Of a DNA stretch of 19,492 bases, positions 6,852 to 14,568 are shown piece by piece. Position 1 is the first letter of the stretch. Each line of letters begins with the position of its first letter. Source of the stretch: Pseudomonadota bacterium. GTDB lineage: Bacteria > Pseudomonadota > Gammaproteobacteria > Xanthomonadales > Xanthomonadaceae. A program made the translations under genes and the position numbers. The notes beneath the pieces are model-generated. The model was not told where the DNA came from, did no database searches, and saw only the letters and a list, made by a program, of their open reading frames with translations. The stretch covers positions 1 through 19,492 of the forward strand of contig JAEWOJ010000149.1 in NCBI GenBank assembly GCA_023399815.1, in the 5' to 3' direction.

Positions 6852-7874
6852 GTGACCGCTGCCGCCTCCACACTGCAGACCTCTCCGCTCGACAGTGCGC
6901 CGCGGCCGTTCCTGGCCGCGGATGTGGGCGGCACGCACGTCCGCCTCGGCCTGATCCGGGCCGGTCGCGGCGCAGGCCCGGCGATCGAGATCCTCTCCTA
7001 CCGCAAGTACCGCTGCGCCGACCATCCGAGCCTGAGCGCGATCCTGTCCGACTTCGCCGGCCACACCGCGCAGGTGGAGCACTGCGTCATCGCCACCGCC
7101 GGCTACGCGCTGGCCGACGGCAGCGTGATCTCCGCCAACCTGCCCTGGCCGCTGTCGGCCAACCGCATCCGCGACGACCTCGGCTTCCGGTCCGTGCACG
7201 TGGTCAACGACTTCGAGGCCGTCGCCCACGCCGCCGCCCACATCGACGGCAGCCAGGTGCTGCAGCTCGCCGGCCCGGCCGAGGCGCCGCGCGGGCCCAC
7301 CCTGGTCGTCGGTCCCGGCACCGGCCTGGGCGCCGCCGTCTGGATTCCCGTCGGCGACCGCTCCGTCGTGCTCGCCACCGAAGCCGGCCAGGCCTCGCTG
7401 GCGGCCGGCACCGAACTGGAAATGGCCGTGCTGCAGCAGATGCTGCGCGGCCGCAGCCACGTCTCCATCGAGCATGGCGCGCTGTCCGGCCCCGGCCTGC
7501 TCAACCTCTACAACGCGCTGTGCGCGGTGCGCGGCGCCACGCCGGCGCACGCCACGCCCGACGCGGTCAGCGCCGCCGCCTGCGACGGCAGCGACCCGCT
7601 CGCGGTCGAGACCCTGCAGCTGTTCTGCGGAATCCTCGGCTCGACCATCGGCGACATGGCATTGCTCTACGGCGCCCACGGCGGCGTCTACCTGGCCGGC
7701 GGCATCCTGCCGAAGATCGGCCAGTTCCTCATCGGCAGCACCTTCGTCGAACGCTTCCTCAACAAGGGGCCGATGGCCAGGGCACTGCAGCGCATCCCCG
7801 TGAAGCTGGTCGAGCACGGGCAACTGGGCGTCATCGGCGCAGCCAGTTGGTATCTGGAAAAGTGGGCCGAATGA
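6852..7874 (+). CDS. nagK: Glucokinase-family kinase, probable N-acetylglucosamine kinase
   Basis: A cytoplasmic sugar kinase of 340 residues in the bacterial glucokinase family (Glk type, not a typical ROK protein). It has the phosphate-binding DVGGTHVRLG (24-33), catalytic Asp120 in VVNDFEAVAHA, GPGTGLGAA (154-162), and a second nucleotide-binding stretch with YLAGGILPKI near the C-terminus. An alanine/serine-rich segment of about 18 residues precedes the fold. The GTG at 6852 is chosen because AGGGA lies 6 nt upstream. It starts the rightward unit from a promoter overlapped by a candidate NagR site, which argues for GlcNAc as substrate, as with Glk-like NagK-II proteins of Xanthomonas. Plain glucokinase activity cannot be excluded from sequence. 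Confidence 0.87.
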   Translation: MTAAASTLQTSPLDSAPRPFLAADVGGTHVRLGLIRAGRGAGPAIEILSYRKYRCADHPSLSAILSDFAGHTAQVEHCVIATAGYALADGSVISANLPWPLSANRIRDDLGFRSVHVVNDFEAVAHAAAHIDGSQVLQLAGPAEAPRGPTLVVGPGTGLGAAVWIPVGDRSVVLATEAGQASLAAGTELEMAVLQQMLRGRSHVSIEHGALSGPGLLNLYNALCAVRGATPAHATPDAVSAAACDGSDPLAVETLQLFCGILGSTIGDMALLYGAHGGVYLAGGILPKIGQFLIGSTFVERFLNKGPMARALQRIPVKLVEHGQLGVIGAASWYLEKWAE

Positions 7875-7922
7875 GCCCTGCAGCATAAGCAACAGATGCA
7901 CCAGCAGGACCTGAAACACCGC

Positions 7923-7936
7923 GGCACGCCAGTGCC
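7923..7936 (+). other. Small hairpin between kinase and receptor genes
   Basis: GGCAC and GTGCC arms of 5 bp with a 4-nt loop are followed by TTCATTT. It sits 27 nt before the receptor start. It is too short to be a convincing terminator and may only modulate readthrough. Confidence 0.3.
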
Positions 7937-7963
7937 TTCATTTCAATGTTGAGGAGAGACAAC

Positions 7964-10639
7964 ATGCACCGCAAGACCCTGCTTTCGGCAGCCATCGCCG
8001 GCTGCCTCGCCTTCAGCGCCCACGCGCAGGAAGCGCAGCCCAAGGCGACCGACCTGGATGCCGTCATCGTCACCGGCATCCGCGGTTCGATGGAGAAGTC
8101 GCTGGATACCAAGCGCGAGGCCAACGCCCGCGTCGAGGTCGTCACCGCCGAGGACGTCGGCAAGCTGCCGGCGCACAACGTCGCCGACACCCTGCAGCGT
8201 CTGCCCGGCGTGAACATCAGCTCGTCCAGCGCCGACGAGGGCGGCTTCGACGAAGCCGACCGCGTCAGCCTGCGCGGCACCAGCCCGAGCCTGACCCAGA
8301 CCCTGATCAACGGCCACAGCGTCGGCTCGGCCGACTGGTTCGTGCTCAGCCAGGGCAGCAACGTCGGCCGCAGCGTCAGCTACACCCTGCTGCCGTCCGA
8401 ACTGGTCAGCTCGGTCGAAGTGAACAAGTCCTCGCAGGCCAAGCTGCAGGACGGCGGCACCACCGGCTCGGTCAACATCATCACCCGCAAGCCGCTGCAG
8501 TTCGCCGACCGGATCACCGCCGAAGCCTCCGTCGGCGCGGTCCGCTCCGACCAAGCCAAGTCCAACGATCCGCAGCTGGCCGGCCTGTTCAACTACAAGA
8601 ACGACGATGGCACCTTCGGCGTGATGGTGCAGGCCTTCAGCCAGAAGCGCGAGCTGCGCCGCGAAGCGCAGGAGCTGCCGTCGGGCTTCTTCCAGATCAC
8701 CGGCAAGGACGGCAACGGCGACCCCACCGAAGTCGGCCTCAACAACCCGGACCTGGTCGGCATCTACGCGCCGGCGCTGCTGGGCTCGACCCTGTTCGAG
8801 CAGACCCGCGAGCGCAAGGGCGGCCTGCTCTCGCTGCAGTTCAAGCCGGCCGACAACCTGACCCTGGGCGTCGAGGGCTTCAGCTCGAAGATGGACGCCA
8901 ACAACTACAACCGCAACTTCATGCTGTGGGGCGGCAACTTCGCCAACACCGAATCGCCCAATGCCGGTTACGTGGTCAAGGACGGCGTGCTGACCAACGC
9001 CACGTACGCGGGCAAGCCGGGCACCAACTACGCGGTGTACGACATGATCTACCGCGAGGCCACCGCCAAGAGCAACTACATCACGCTCGACGCCGACTGG
9101 CAGGTCAACGACAGCCTCGGCGCGAAGTTCCAGGCCGGCTCCACCAAGGGCGAAGGCTCGACCCCGCGCCAGTTCATCGCCGAGGTGACCCTGGCCGGCG
9201 ACGTCGGCGCCAGCTGGACCACGCACGGCATCGGTTCGCCGGTGGACTGGAGCCTGGGCGGCGGCACCGATCCCAGCGACGTGACCAGCTTCGGCACCTG
9301 GGGCAACCAGCAGGTCACCGCGCTGGACAAGGAGAAGTGGTTCACCGCCGACTTCAACCAGTACTTCGACAACGGCACGCTGAACTCGATCGACTTCGGC
9401 ATCCGCTACGCCGACCACAAGCGCGAGGCGCTGTCGCCGGAAGGCGCGTCGCCGGGCGACATCTGGAGCGCCCTGCAGAATGGCGCCACCGCGTCGTATC
9501 CGGGCGGCTTCGCCAGCAGCATCGGCGGCAACTTCCCGCGCAACCTGTGGTACTTCACCCCGGCCGCGCTGAAGGAAGCCATCCTCGCCAACTCCACCTG
9601 GCTGTCCGACAACGACGGCCCGACCGGCCGCCACAACTACGGCGGCGAGTGGAAGGTGGCCGAGAAGAACTTCGCCGGCTACGTGCAGGCCAACTTCTCC
9701 GGCGACCGCTGGAGCGGCAACGTCGGCCTGCGCTACGTCGACATCGACCAGGACATCGACACCTACCAGGCCGTCAGCGACCCGGCCAACGCCGACGTGA
9801 GCAGCCTGTTCGGCGCGTGGAAGGCGCTGTCGTACAACAACAAGCACAGCCGCGTGCTGCCGAGCGCGAACCTGAAGTTCAACCTGGCCGACGACGTGGT
9901 GTTCCGCTTCGCCGCCTCGCAGACCCAGACTCTGCCGGACTTCTCGGCGCTGGGCGCTTCGTCGTGGGGCTCGGACCTGAGCCGCACCGGCGGCGGCGGC
10001 AACCCGAAGCTGAACCCGGTGGTGTCCACCAACTTCGACGCCAACCTGGAGTGGTACTTCATGCCGCGCGGCCTGCTGTCGGTCGGCGCCTACTCGATGA
10101 ACCTGAAGGACTACGTGGCCTTCGGCACCGAGAAGCAGATGCTGTTCAGCGAACTGACCAACAAGCTGGAGGAATACCAGGTCGCCGTCCCGGTCAATTC
10201 CAACGGCAAGGTCACCGGCGTGGAAGTCGCCTACGAACAGCCGATCGGCGACAACTTCGGCGTCAACGCCAACTACACCTACGCCGACGGCAGCACCTCG
10301 CACACCTGGGCCGATGGCAGCAACAACCTGCTGGGCACCTCGAAGAACACCTACAACGTGGGCGGCTACTTCGAGAACGACACCTTCGGCGCGCGCGTGA
10401 GCTACACCTACCGCTCGGCCTTCCTGATCGGCCTGAAGGGCGCCAACCCGTACTACCAGGACGACTTCGGCACCCTGTCGCTGTCGCTCAGCTACAAGGC
10501 CACCGACTGGCTGAGCGTCAGCTTCGATGCGCTGAACCTCAACAACCCGACGCTGAAGTACTACCAGAGCGCGAGCATCCCGAGCGCGTTCTACAGCAAC
10601 GGCCGCCAGTACTACCTGAACTTCCGCTTCAAGTACTGA
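7964..10639 (+). CDS. TonB-dependent outer-membrane receptor, probable amino-sugar uptake
   Basis: An outer-membrane beta-barrel receptor of 891 residues. The signal peptide runs from Met1 to Ala21 (HRK then a hydrophobic stretch, cleavage at AHA-QE). A TonB-box-like DLDAVIVTG follows (30-38). The plug then carries VEVVTAEDVGKLPAHNVADTL, LPGVNI, DRVSLRGTSPS and VEVNKSSQAKLQDGGTTGSVNI. The rest is alternating amphipathic strands ending in an aromatic-rich NFRFKY. It belongs to the large Xanthomonadaceae TonB receptors that serve carbohydrate loci. The ATG at 7964 has AGGAG 7 nt upstream. It follows the kinase by 89 bp and precedes a strong terminator. Context suggests GlcNAc, chitooligosaccharides or muropeptides as ligand, and the sequence does not decide. 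No SusD-like partner, TonB or ExbBD is present. Confidence 0.94.
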   Translation: MHRKTLLSAAIAGCLAFSAHAQEAQPKATDLDAVIVTGIRGSMEKSLDTKREANARVEVVTAEDVGKLPAHNVADTLQRLPGVNISSSSADEGGFDEADRVSLRGTSPSLTQTLINGHSVGSADWFVLSQGSNVGRSVSYTLLPSELVSSVEVNKSSQAKLQDGGTTGSVNIITRKPLQFADRITAEASVGAVRSDQAKSNDPQLAGLFNYKNDDGTFGVMVQAFSQKRELRREAQELPSGFFQITGKDGNGDPTEVGLNNPDLVGIYAPALLGSTLFEQTRERKGGLLSLQFKPADNLTLGVEGFSSKMDANNYNRNFMLWGGNFANTESPNAGYVVKDGVLTNATYAGKPGTNYAVYDMIYREATAKSNYITLDADWQVNDSLGAKFQAGSTKGEGSTPRQFIAEVTLAGDVGASWTTHGIGSPVDWSLGGGTDPSDVTSFGTWGNQQVTALDKEKWFTADFNQYFDNGTLNSIDFGIRYADHKREALSPEGASPGDIWSALQNGATASYPGGFASSIGGNFPRNLWYFTPAALKEAILANSTWLSDNDGPTGRHNYGGEWKVAEKNFAGYVQANFSGDRWSGNVGLRYVDIDQDIDTYQAVSDPANADVSSLFGAWKALSYNNKHSRVLPSANLKFNLADDVVFRFAASQTQTLPDFSALGASSWGSDLSRTGGGGNPKLNPVVSTNFDANLEWYFMPRGLLSVGAYSMNLKDYVAFGTEKQMLFSELTNKLEEYQVAVPVNSNGKVTGVEVAYEQPIGDNFGVNANYTYADGSTSHTWADGSNNLLGTSKNTYNVGGYFENDTFGARVSYTYRSAFLIGLKGANPYYQDDFGTLSLSLSYKATDWLSVSFDALNLNNPTLKYYQSASIPSAFYSNGRQYYLNFRFKY

Positions 10640-10676
10640 TCCCTCCCGGCGCGCGGCATCGCCGGACAGCGTGACG

Positions 10677-10712
10677 CGCCGGGCCTGGAGCATTCCGGGC
10701 CCGGCGTTTTTT
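10677..10712 (+). terminator. Intrinsic terminator after the TonB receptor gene
   Basis: Perfect 9-bp arms CGCCGGGCC (10677-10685) and GGCCCGGCG (10698-10706) with a 12-nt loop are followed by six T (10707-10712). It lies 37 nt past the receptor stop and 35 nt before the hexosaminidase start. It should end or attenuate transcripts from the kinase promoter before the hexosaminidase gene. Confidence 0.9.
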
Positions 10713-10747
10713 GTAAGTACCATTCAAGGAAAACAGGAGCTCCGCCC

Positions 10748-13057
10748 ATGACGAAGTCCCTCCGCACGCGCCGTCGCGCGACCTGGCTCGGCGGCTGCGT
10801 GCTGCTCGGCATCACCGCATTGCAGGCGCACGCGACGGACGCCGCGTCCGCGCCGTCGCTGATCCCGCTGCCCGCCAGCTATCAGGCGACGGGCGGCAGG
10901 GAATTCGTGCTGACGGAATCAACCCGGGTCGGCGGCAACGATGAAGCGGCGCGGCGCGGCGCGGCCCAGTTCGTGCAGCTGCTGGCGCAGAACGGCGGCC
11001 CCACCCTGGCGGTGGCCGACGACGCCGGCGCGGCGAAGATCCGTTTCCGCCTGGACCCGTCGGCCACCCGCGCCGCCGAAGGCTACGCGCTGAAGGTCTC
11101 CAATACCGGCATCGAGGTCAGTGCCGGCGACGACGCCGGCCTGTTCTACGGCGCGGTCACCGCCGCGCAGCTGCTGACCGGCGATGCGCCCGGCCATGCC
11201 GCGGCGGCCACCATCGCCGATGCGCCGCGCTTTCCCTGGCGCGGCCTGATGCTGGATTCGGCCCGCCACTTCCAGAGCATGGACGAGATCAGGAAGCTGC
11301 TCGACGCGATGGCGCAGCACAAGCTCAACACCTTCCACTGGCACCTGACCGACGACCAGGGCTGGCGCATGGAGATCAAGCGCTACCCGAAACTGACCGA
11401 GGTGGGCAGCTGCCGCGTGCCGCTGGGCGACGCCGGGCGCGATCCGGCCACCGGCAAGGCGAATACCTATTGCGGCTACTACACGCAGGAGCAGATCCGC
11501 GAGATCGTCGCCTACGCGGCGCAGCGCCACATCCAGGTGATCCCGGAGATCGACGTGCCCGGCCATGCCACCGCCGCCATCGTCGCCTACCCGGAACTGG
11601 GCGCCACCGACAAGCCGCTGGCCATCGACAACCAGTGGGGCGTGTTCCCCAACCTGTTCAACACCGAGGAAGGCACGCTGCGCTTCCTGGAGAACGTGCT
11701 GCTGGAAGTGATCGACATGTTCCCGGCCCGCTACGTGCACGTCGGCGGCGACGAGGCGGTCAAGGACCAATGGATCGCCTCGGCCCGCGTGCAGGCGCAC
11801 ATGCGCGAGGTGGGCGCCAAGGACGAGATGGAAATGCAGAGCCACCTCATCAAGCGGCTGGAGACCTTCCTCGAACGGCACGACCGGCGCCTGATCGGCT
11901 GGGACGAGATCCTCGAAGGCGGGCTGCCGCCGGAGGCCACGGTGATGTCCTGGCGCGGCACCGAGGGCGGCCTGAAGGCCGCCAGCGAAGGCCACGACGT
12001 GGTGATGGCGCCGGTCACCCACATGTACATGGACTACCTGCAGACCCGCTCGCCGAACGAGCCGCCGGGCCGGCCGACGACGATCGAGCTGAAGAAGGTC
12101 TACGAATTCGAGCCGGTGCCGGCGGAGCTGGCCGCGGACAAGCGCCAGCACATCCTCGGCCTGCAGGCCAACATGTTCACCGAGCACACGCGCAACGACC
12201 GCAACCTGGAGCACAACCTGTTCCCGCGCCTGGCCGCGGTCGCCGAGACCGGCTGGAGCCCGCGCGACAAGCGCGATTTCGCCAGCTTCCTGCAACGCCT
12301 GCCGCGCCAGCTGCAGCGCTACGAGGCGATGGGCATCCGCTATGCGCAGACGCCGTTCCAAGTGGACATGCACGACACGGGCGACCGCGCCGCCGGCACC
12401 GCGGAAATCGCCCTCGACAACCCGCTCGGCTATCCGCTGCGCTACACGCTGGACGGCAGCGAGGTGAGCGCGGCTTCGCCGCTGTACGCGCAGCCGTTGC
12501 AGGTCGCGCTGCCCGGCGACATCCGCGCCGCGGCGTTCTTCGACGGCAAGCCGCTGGCCGCCGCCAGCCGCTTCACGGTCACCGCCGAGTCGCTGCTCAC
12601 CCGCGACGACACCCGGCTCGGCCTGTGCCCGGGCGACGGCAAGCTGATGCTGCGCCTGGAAGACGACGGCCCGGCCACCGGCGAGCGCGCCATCTTCAAC
12701 GTCAACATCTTCAGCCCGTGCTGGCTGTGGCAGGACGCCGACCTGGCGGGCGTGACGACGGTGAAGGTCCGCGCCGGGCGCATTCCCTACAACTTCCAGC
12801 TGGCCCACGACGAGCCGCACCGGAAGTTCGTTCCCGCGCGCACCGCGCACGGCGAACTGGAGATCCTGGCCGACTGCCAGGGCAAGCCGCTGGTCTCGCT
12901 GCCGCTGCCCGCCGCGCCGGGCGCGGATGGCTTCCTGGAACTGGAGGCGCCGCTTCCCGTCGCGACGCCGCGCGCCGACCTCTGCATCCGCTTCACCGGC
13001 GACACGCGGCCCAACCTGTGGACGCTGGACTGGATAAAGCTGGAAACCGGGCACTGA
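10748..13057 (+). CDS. Secreted GH20 beta-N-acetylhexosaminidase (first paralog)
   Basis: A protein of 769 residues that removes terminal beta-linked GlcNAc or GalNAc. A signal peptide occupies about residues 1-29 (basic start, cleavage near AHA-TD). The GH20 N-terminal domain (about 35-160) includes SLIPLPASY. The catalytic barrel from about 161 has MLDSARHF, HWHLTDDQGWR (197-207), PEIDVPGHA, the catalytic pair Asp335-Glu336 in HVGGDE, GWDEIL, SWRG (401-404) and MDYLQ. A chitobiase-C-terminal-like module has YPLRYTLDGSE (562-572). A final domain of about 150 residues I do not recognise has paired cysteines that may form disulfides. ATG 10748 has AGGAG 8 nt upstream. It sits behind a terminator, so a separate promoter or readthrough is needed. 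Exported location is periplasmic or outside. Confidence 0.95.
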   Translation: MTKSLRTRRRATWLGGCVLLGITALQAHATDAASAPSLIPLPASYQATGGREFVLTESTRVGGNDEAARRGAAQFVQLLAQNGGPTLAVADDAGAAKIRFRLDPSATRAAEGYALKVSNTGIEVSAGDDAGLFYGAVTAAQLLTGDAPGHAAAATIADAPRFPWRGLMLDSARHFQSMDEIRKLLDAMAQHKLNTFHWHLTDDQGWRMEIKRYPKLTEVGSCRVPLGDAGRDPATGKANTYCGYYTQEQIREIVAYAAQRHIQVIPEIDVPGHATAAIVAYPELGATDKPLAIDNQWGVFPNLFNTEEGTLRFLENVLLEVIDMFPARYVHVGGDEAVKDQWIASARVQAHMREVGAKDEMEMQSHLIKRLETFLERHDRRLIGWDEILEGGLPPEATVMSWRGTEGGLKAASEGHDVVMAPVTHMYMDYLQTRSPNEPPGRPTTIELKKVYEFEPVPAELAADKRQHILGLQANMFTEHTRNDRNLEHNLFPRLAAVAETGWSPRDKRDFASFLQRLPRQLQRYEAMGIRYAQTPFQVDMHDTGDRAAGTAEIALDNPLGYPLRYTLDGSEVSAASPLYAQPLQVALPGDIRAAAFFDGKPLAAASRFTVTAESLLTRDDTRLGLCPGDGKLMLRLEDDGPATGERAIFNVNIFSPCWLWQDADLAGVTTVKVRAGRIPYNFQLAHDEPHRKFVPARTAHGELEILADCQGKPLVSLPLPAAPGADGFLELEAPLPVATPRADLCIRFTGDTRPNLWTLDWIKLETGH

Positions 13058-13067
13058 GCGCCATGGA

Positions 13068-13095
13068 CGAAGGCCACCGGGAACGGTGGCCTTCG
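13068..13095 (+). terminator. Hairpin between convergent hexosaminidase and namZ genes
   Basis: Perfect 11-bp arms CGAAGGCCACC (13068-13078) and GGTGGCCTTCG (13085-13095) with a GGGAAC loop start 11 nt past the hexosaminidase stop. The downstream side has only CCCTTG and no T-run, so it is a strong hairpin but a weak intrinsic terminator. It could serve either strand. The rest of the convergent gap to 13224 shows nothing I recognise. Confidence 0.6.
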
Positions 13096-13224
13096 CCCTT
13101 GCGGGAACCGACGCCGCGCGCCGCGGTCCTTTCCCGGATCAATCCTCGGCGAAACCCTGCCCCGCAGCGCCGGGCAATTCCCGACGAGGCCTCGCCCGCG
13201 ATGATGCAGCGGGACGTCGCCGCA

Positions 13225-14469
13225 TCACGGATACAGCAGGTAGCGGCCGCGCACCGCCTCGAAGCGGCGCAGTTCCGGCTGCCAGCGCGCCTGCATCGCA
13301 TCGAGCGTGTCGCCGCGCTCGATCGCCTGCCGCAGCCAGGTGTTGCCGGCCAGCTTGTCGAAGAAGCCCGGCGACGCGCCCGGCGCATCGGACTGGAAGC
13401 GGAACTGATCCGGATACAGGTCGTGCAGCGTCTTGACCACGGCCAGGCCGGTGCGGAACGGCAGGAAGGCGTCGCGGTCGGTCACGTGGATCTGCACGCC
13501 GCCGCAGGCCTTGCCCTCATGCTTGGAGAAGCTGGGCGTGAACGAGGTCGGACGGAAGCGCACGCCCGGCAGGTCGAGCGCGTCGAGCCTGTCGGCCAGC
13601 TGGCGCGCATCGACGAAGGGCGCGCCGACGGTCTCGAACGGCCGCGTGGTGCCGCGGCCTTCGGAGATATTGGTGCCTTCCAGCAGGGCCGTACCCAGGT
13701 AGACCAGGGCGGTATCGCGCGTGGGCATGTTCGGCGACGGCGGCACCCATGGCATCGCCCCGCCCGGCTCGGCATCGCCGCGTCGCCAGCCATGCAGCGG
13801 CACCACCGTCAGCCCGGCGCCGATGCCGAACTCGCCGTTGAACAGGCGCGCCAGCTCGCCGATGGTCATGCCGTGGCGCACCGGGATCGGGAACATGCCG
13901 ACGAACGAGGACTGCGCCGGCTCCAGCACCGGCCCTTCCACCTTGAGCCCGCCGACCGGATTGGGGCGGTCCAGCACCCACACCGGAATGCCCTCGCGCC
14001 TGGCCGCGCGCAGCACGTTGGCCAGCGTGTAGGGATAGGTGTAGTAGCGCGCGCCGACGTCCTGGATGTCGAACAGCAGCAGGTCGATGCCGCGCAGCAT
14101 GTCCGGCGTCGGTTCGCGATGCTCGCCGTACAGGCTGTGCACCGGCAGCCCGGTGGCCGCGTCGCGCGACGAATCCACGTGCGCGCCGGCCTGCACGTCG
14201 CCGCGCACGCCATGCTCGGGGCCGAACAGCGCCACCAGGCGCAGGTCGTCGCGCGCGGCGAGCAGGTCGATGTCGCTGCGCAGCGCGCGGTCCACGCCGG
14301 TCATGTTGGTGACCAGGCCGATGCGCTTGCCCTTCAGTTCGCCGGCACGCTCGCGCAGCAGCACCTCGATGCCGGGTTCGGGCCCGCCGTCCTGCGTGTC
14401 CGCCGCCTGCGCCTGTGCCTGCGTCGCGCCTGCCAGCAACAGCAGGCCGCACAGGAAAAGGTTTCTCAT
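13225..14469 (-). CDS. namZ: NamZ-type exo-beta-N-acetylmuramidase (DUF1343, GH171), exported
   Basis: A protein of 414 residues matching the DUF1343 family, whose characterised members (NamZ of Bacillus subtilis and Tannerella forsythia) release MurNAc from non-reducing ends of peptidoglycan fragments. It has an N-terminal signal peptide (MRNLFLC then a leucine-rich core, alanine-rich cleavage region near 18-22), GLVTNMTGVDR (51-61), and FGPEHGVRGDVQAG with the proposed catalytic Glu85. Further family landmarks are FDIQDVGARYYTYPYTL, DRPNPVGG and EGTNISEGRGTTRPF. The start is uncertain: an ATG at 14481 in the same frame adds four residues, and neither has a strong ribosome site. It is convergent with the first hexosaminidase and divergent from the second. 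No murQ, anmK or amgK gene lies nearby. Confidence 0.92.
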   Translation of the reverse strand: MRNLFLCGLLLLAGATQAQAQAADTQDGGPEPGIEVLLRERAGELKGKRIGLVTNMTGVDRALRSDIDLLAARDDLRLVALFGPEHGVRGDVQAGAHVDSSRDAATGLPVHSLYGEHREPTPDMLRGIDLLLFDIQDVGARYYTYPYTLANVLRAARREGIPVWVLDRPNPVGGLKVEGPVLEPAQSSFVGMFPIPVRHGMTIGELARLFNGEFGIGAGLTVVPLHGWRRGDAEPGGAMPWVPPSPNMPTRDTALVYLGTALLEGTNISEGRGTTRPFETVGAPFVDARQLADRLDALDLPGVRFRPTSFTPSFSKHEGKACGGVQIHVTDRDAFLPFRTGLAVVKTLHDLYPDQFRFQSDAPGASPGFFDKLAGNTWLRQAIERGDTLDAMQARWQPELRRFEAVRGRYLLYP

Positions 14470-14568
14470 GTATCCATGCATGCGCGTATCCGGCGTGTTG
14501 GAAGCAATGGGCAACGATAGCCGATCGTCGGATAATCCGGCCTGGCCTTCGCCCAACCGGAATCCGTG

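Noticed and set aside
7943..10723. A 926-codon minus-strand open frame
   Set aside because: It is fully antisense to the TonB receptor, has no family motifs, and its valine/alanine/glycine-rich composition is the mirror of the GC-rich receptor codons.
11470..14520. A 1016-codon plus-strand open frame
   Set aside because: It runs out of frame through the first hexosaminidase and antisense to namZ; arginine/alanine-rich with no domain. A shadow produced by high GC.
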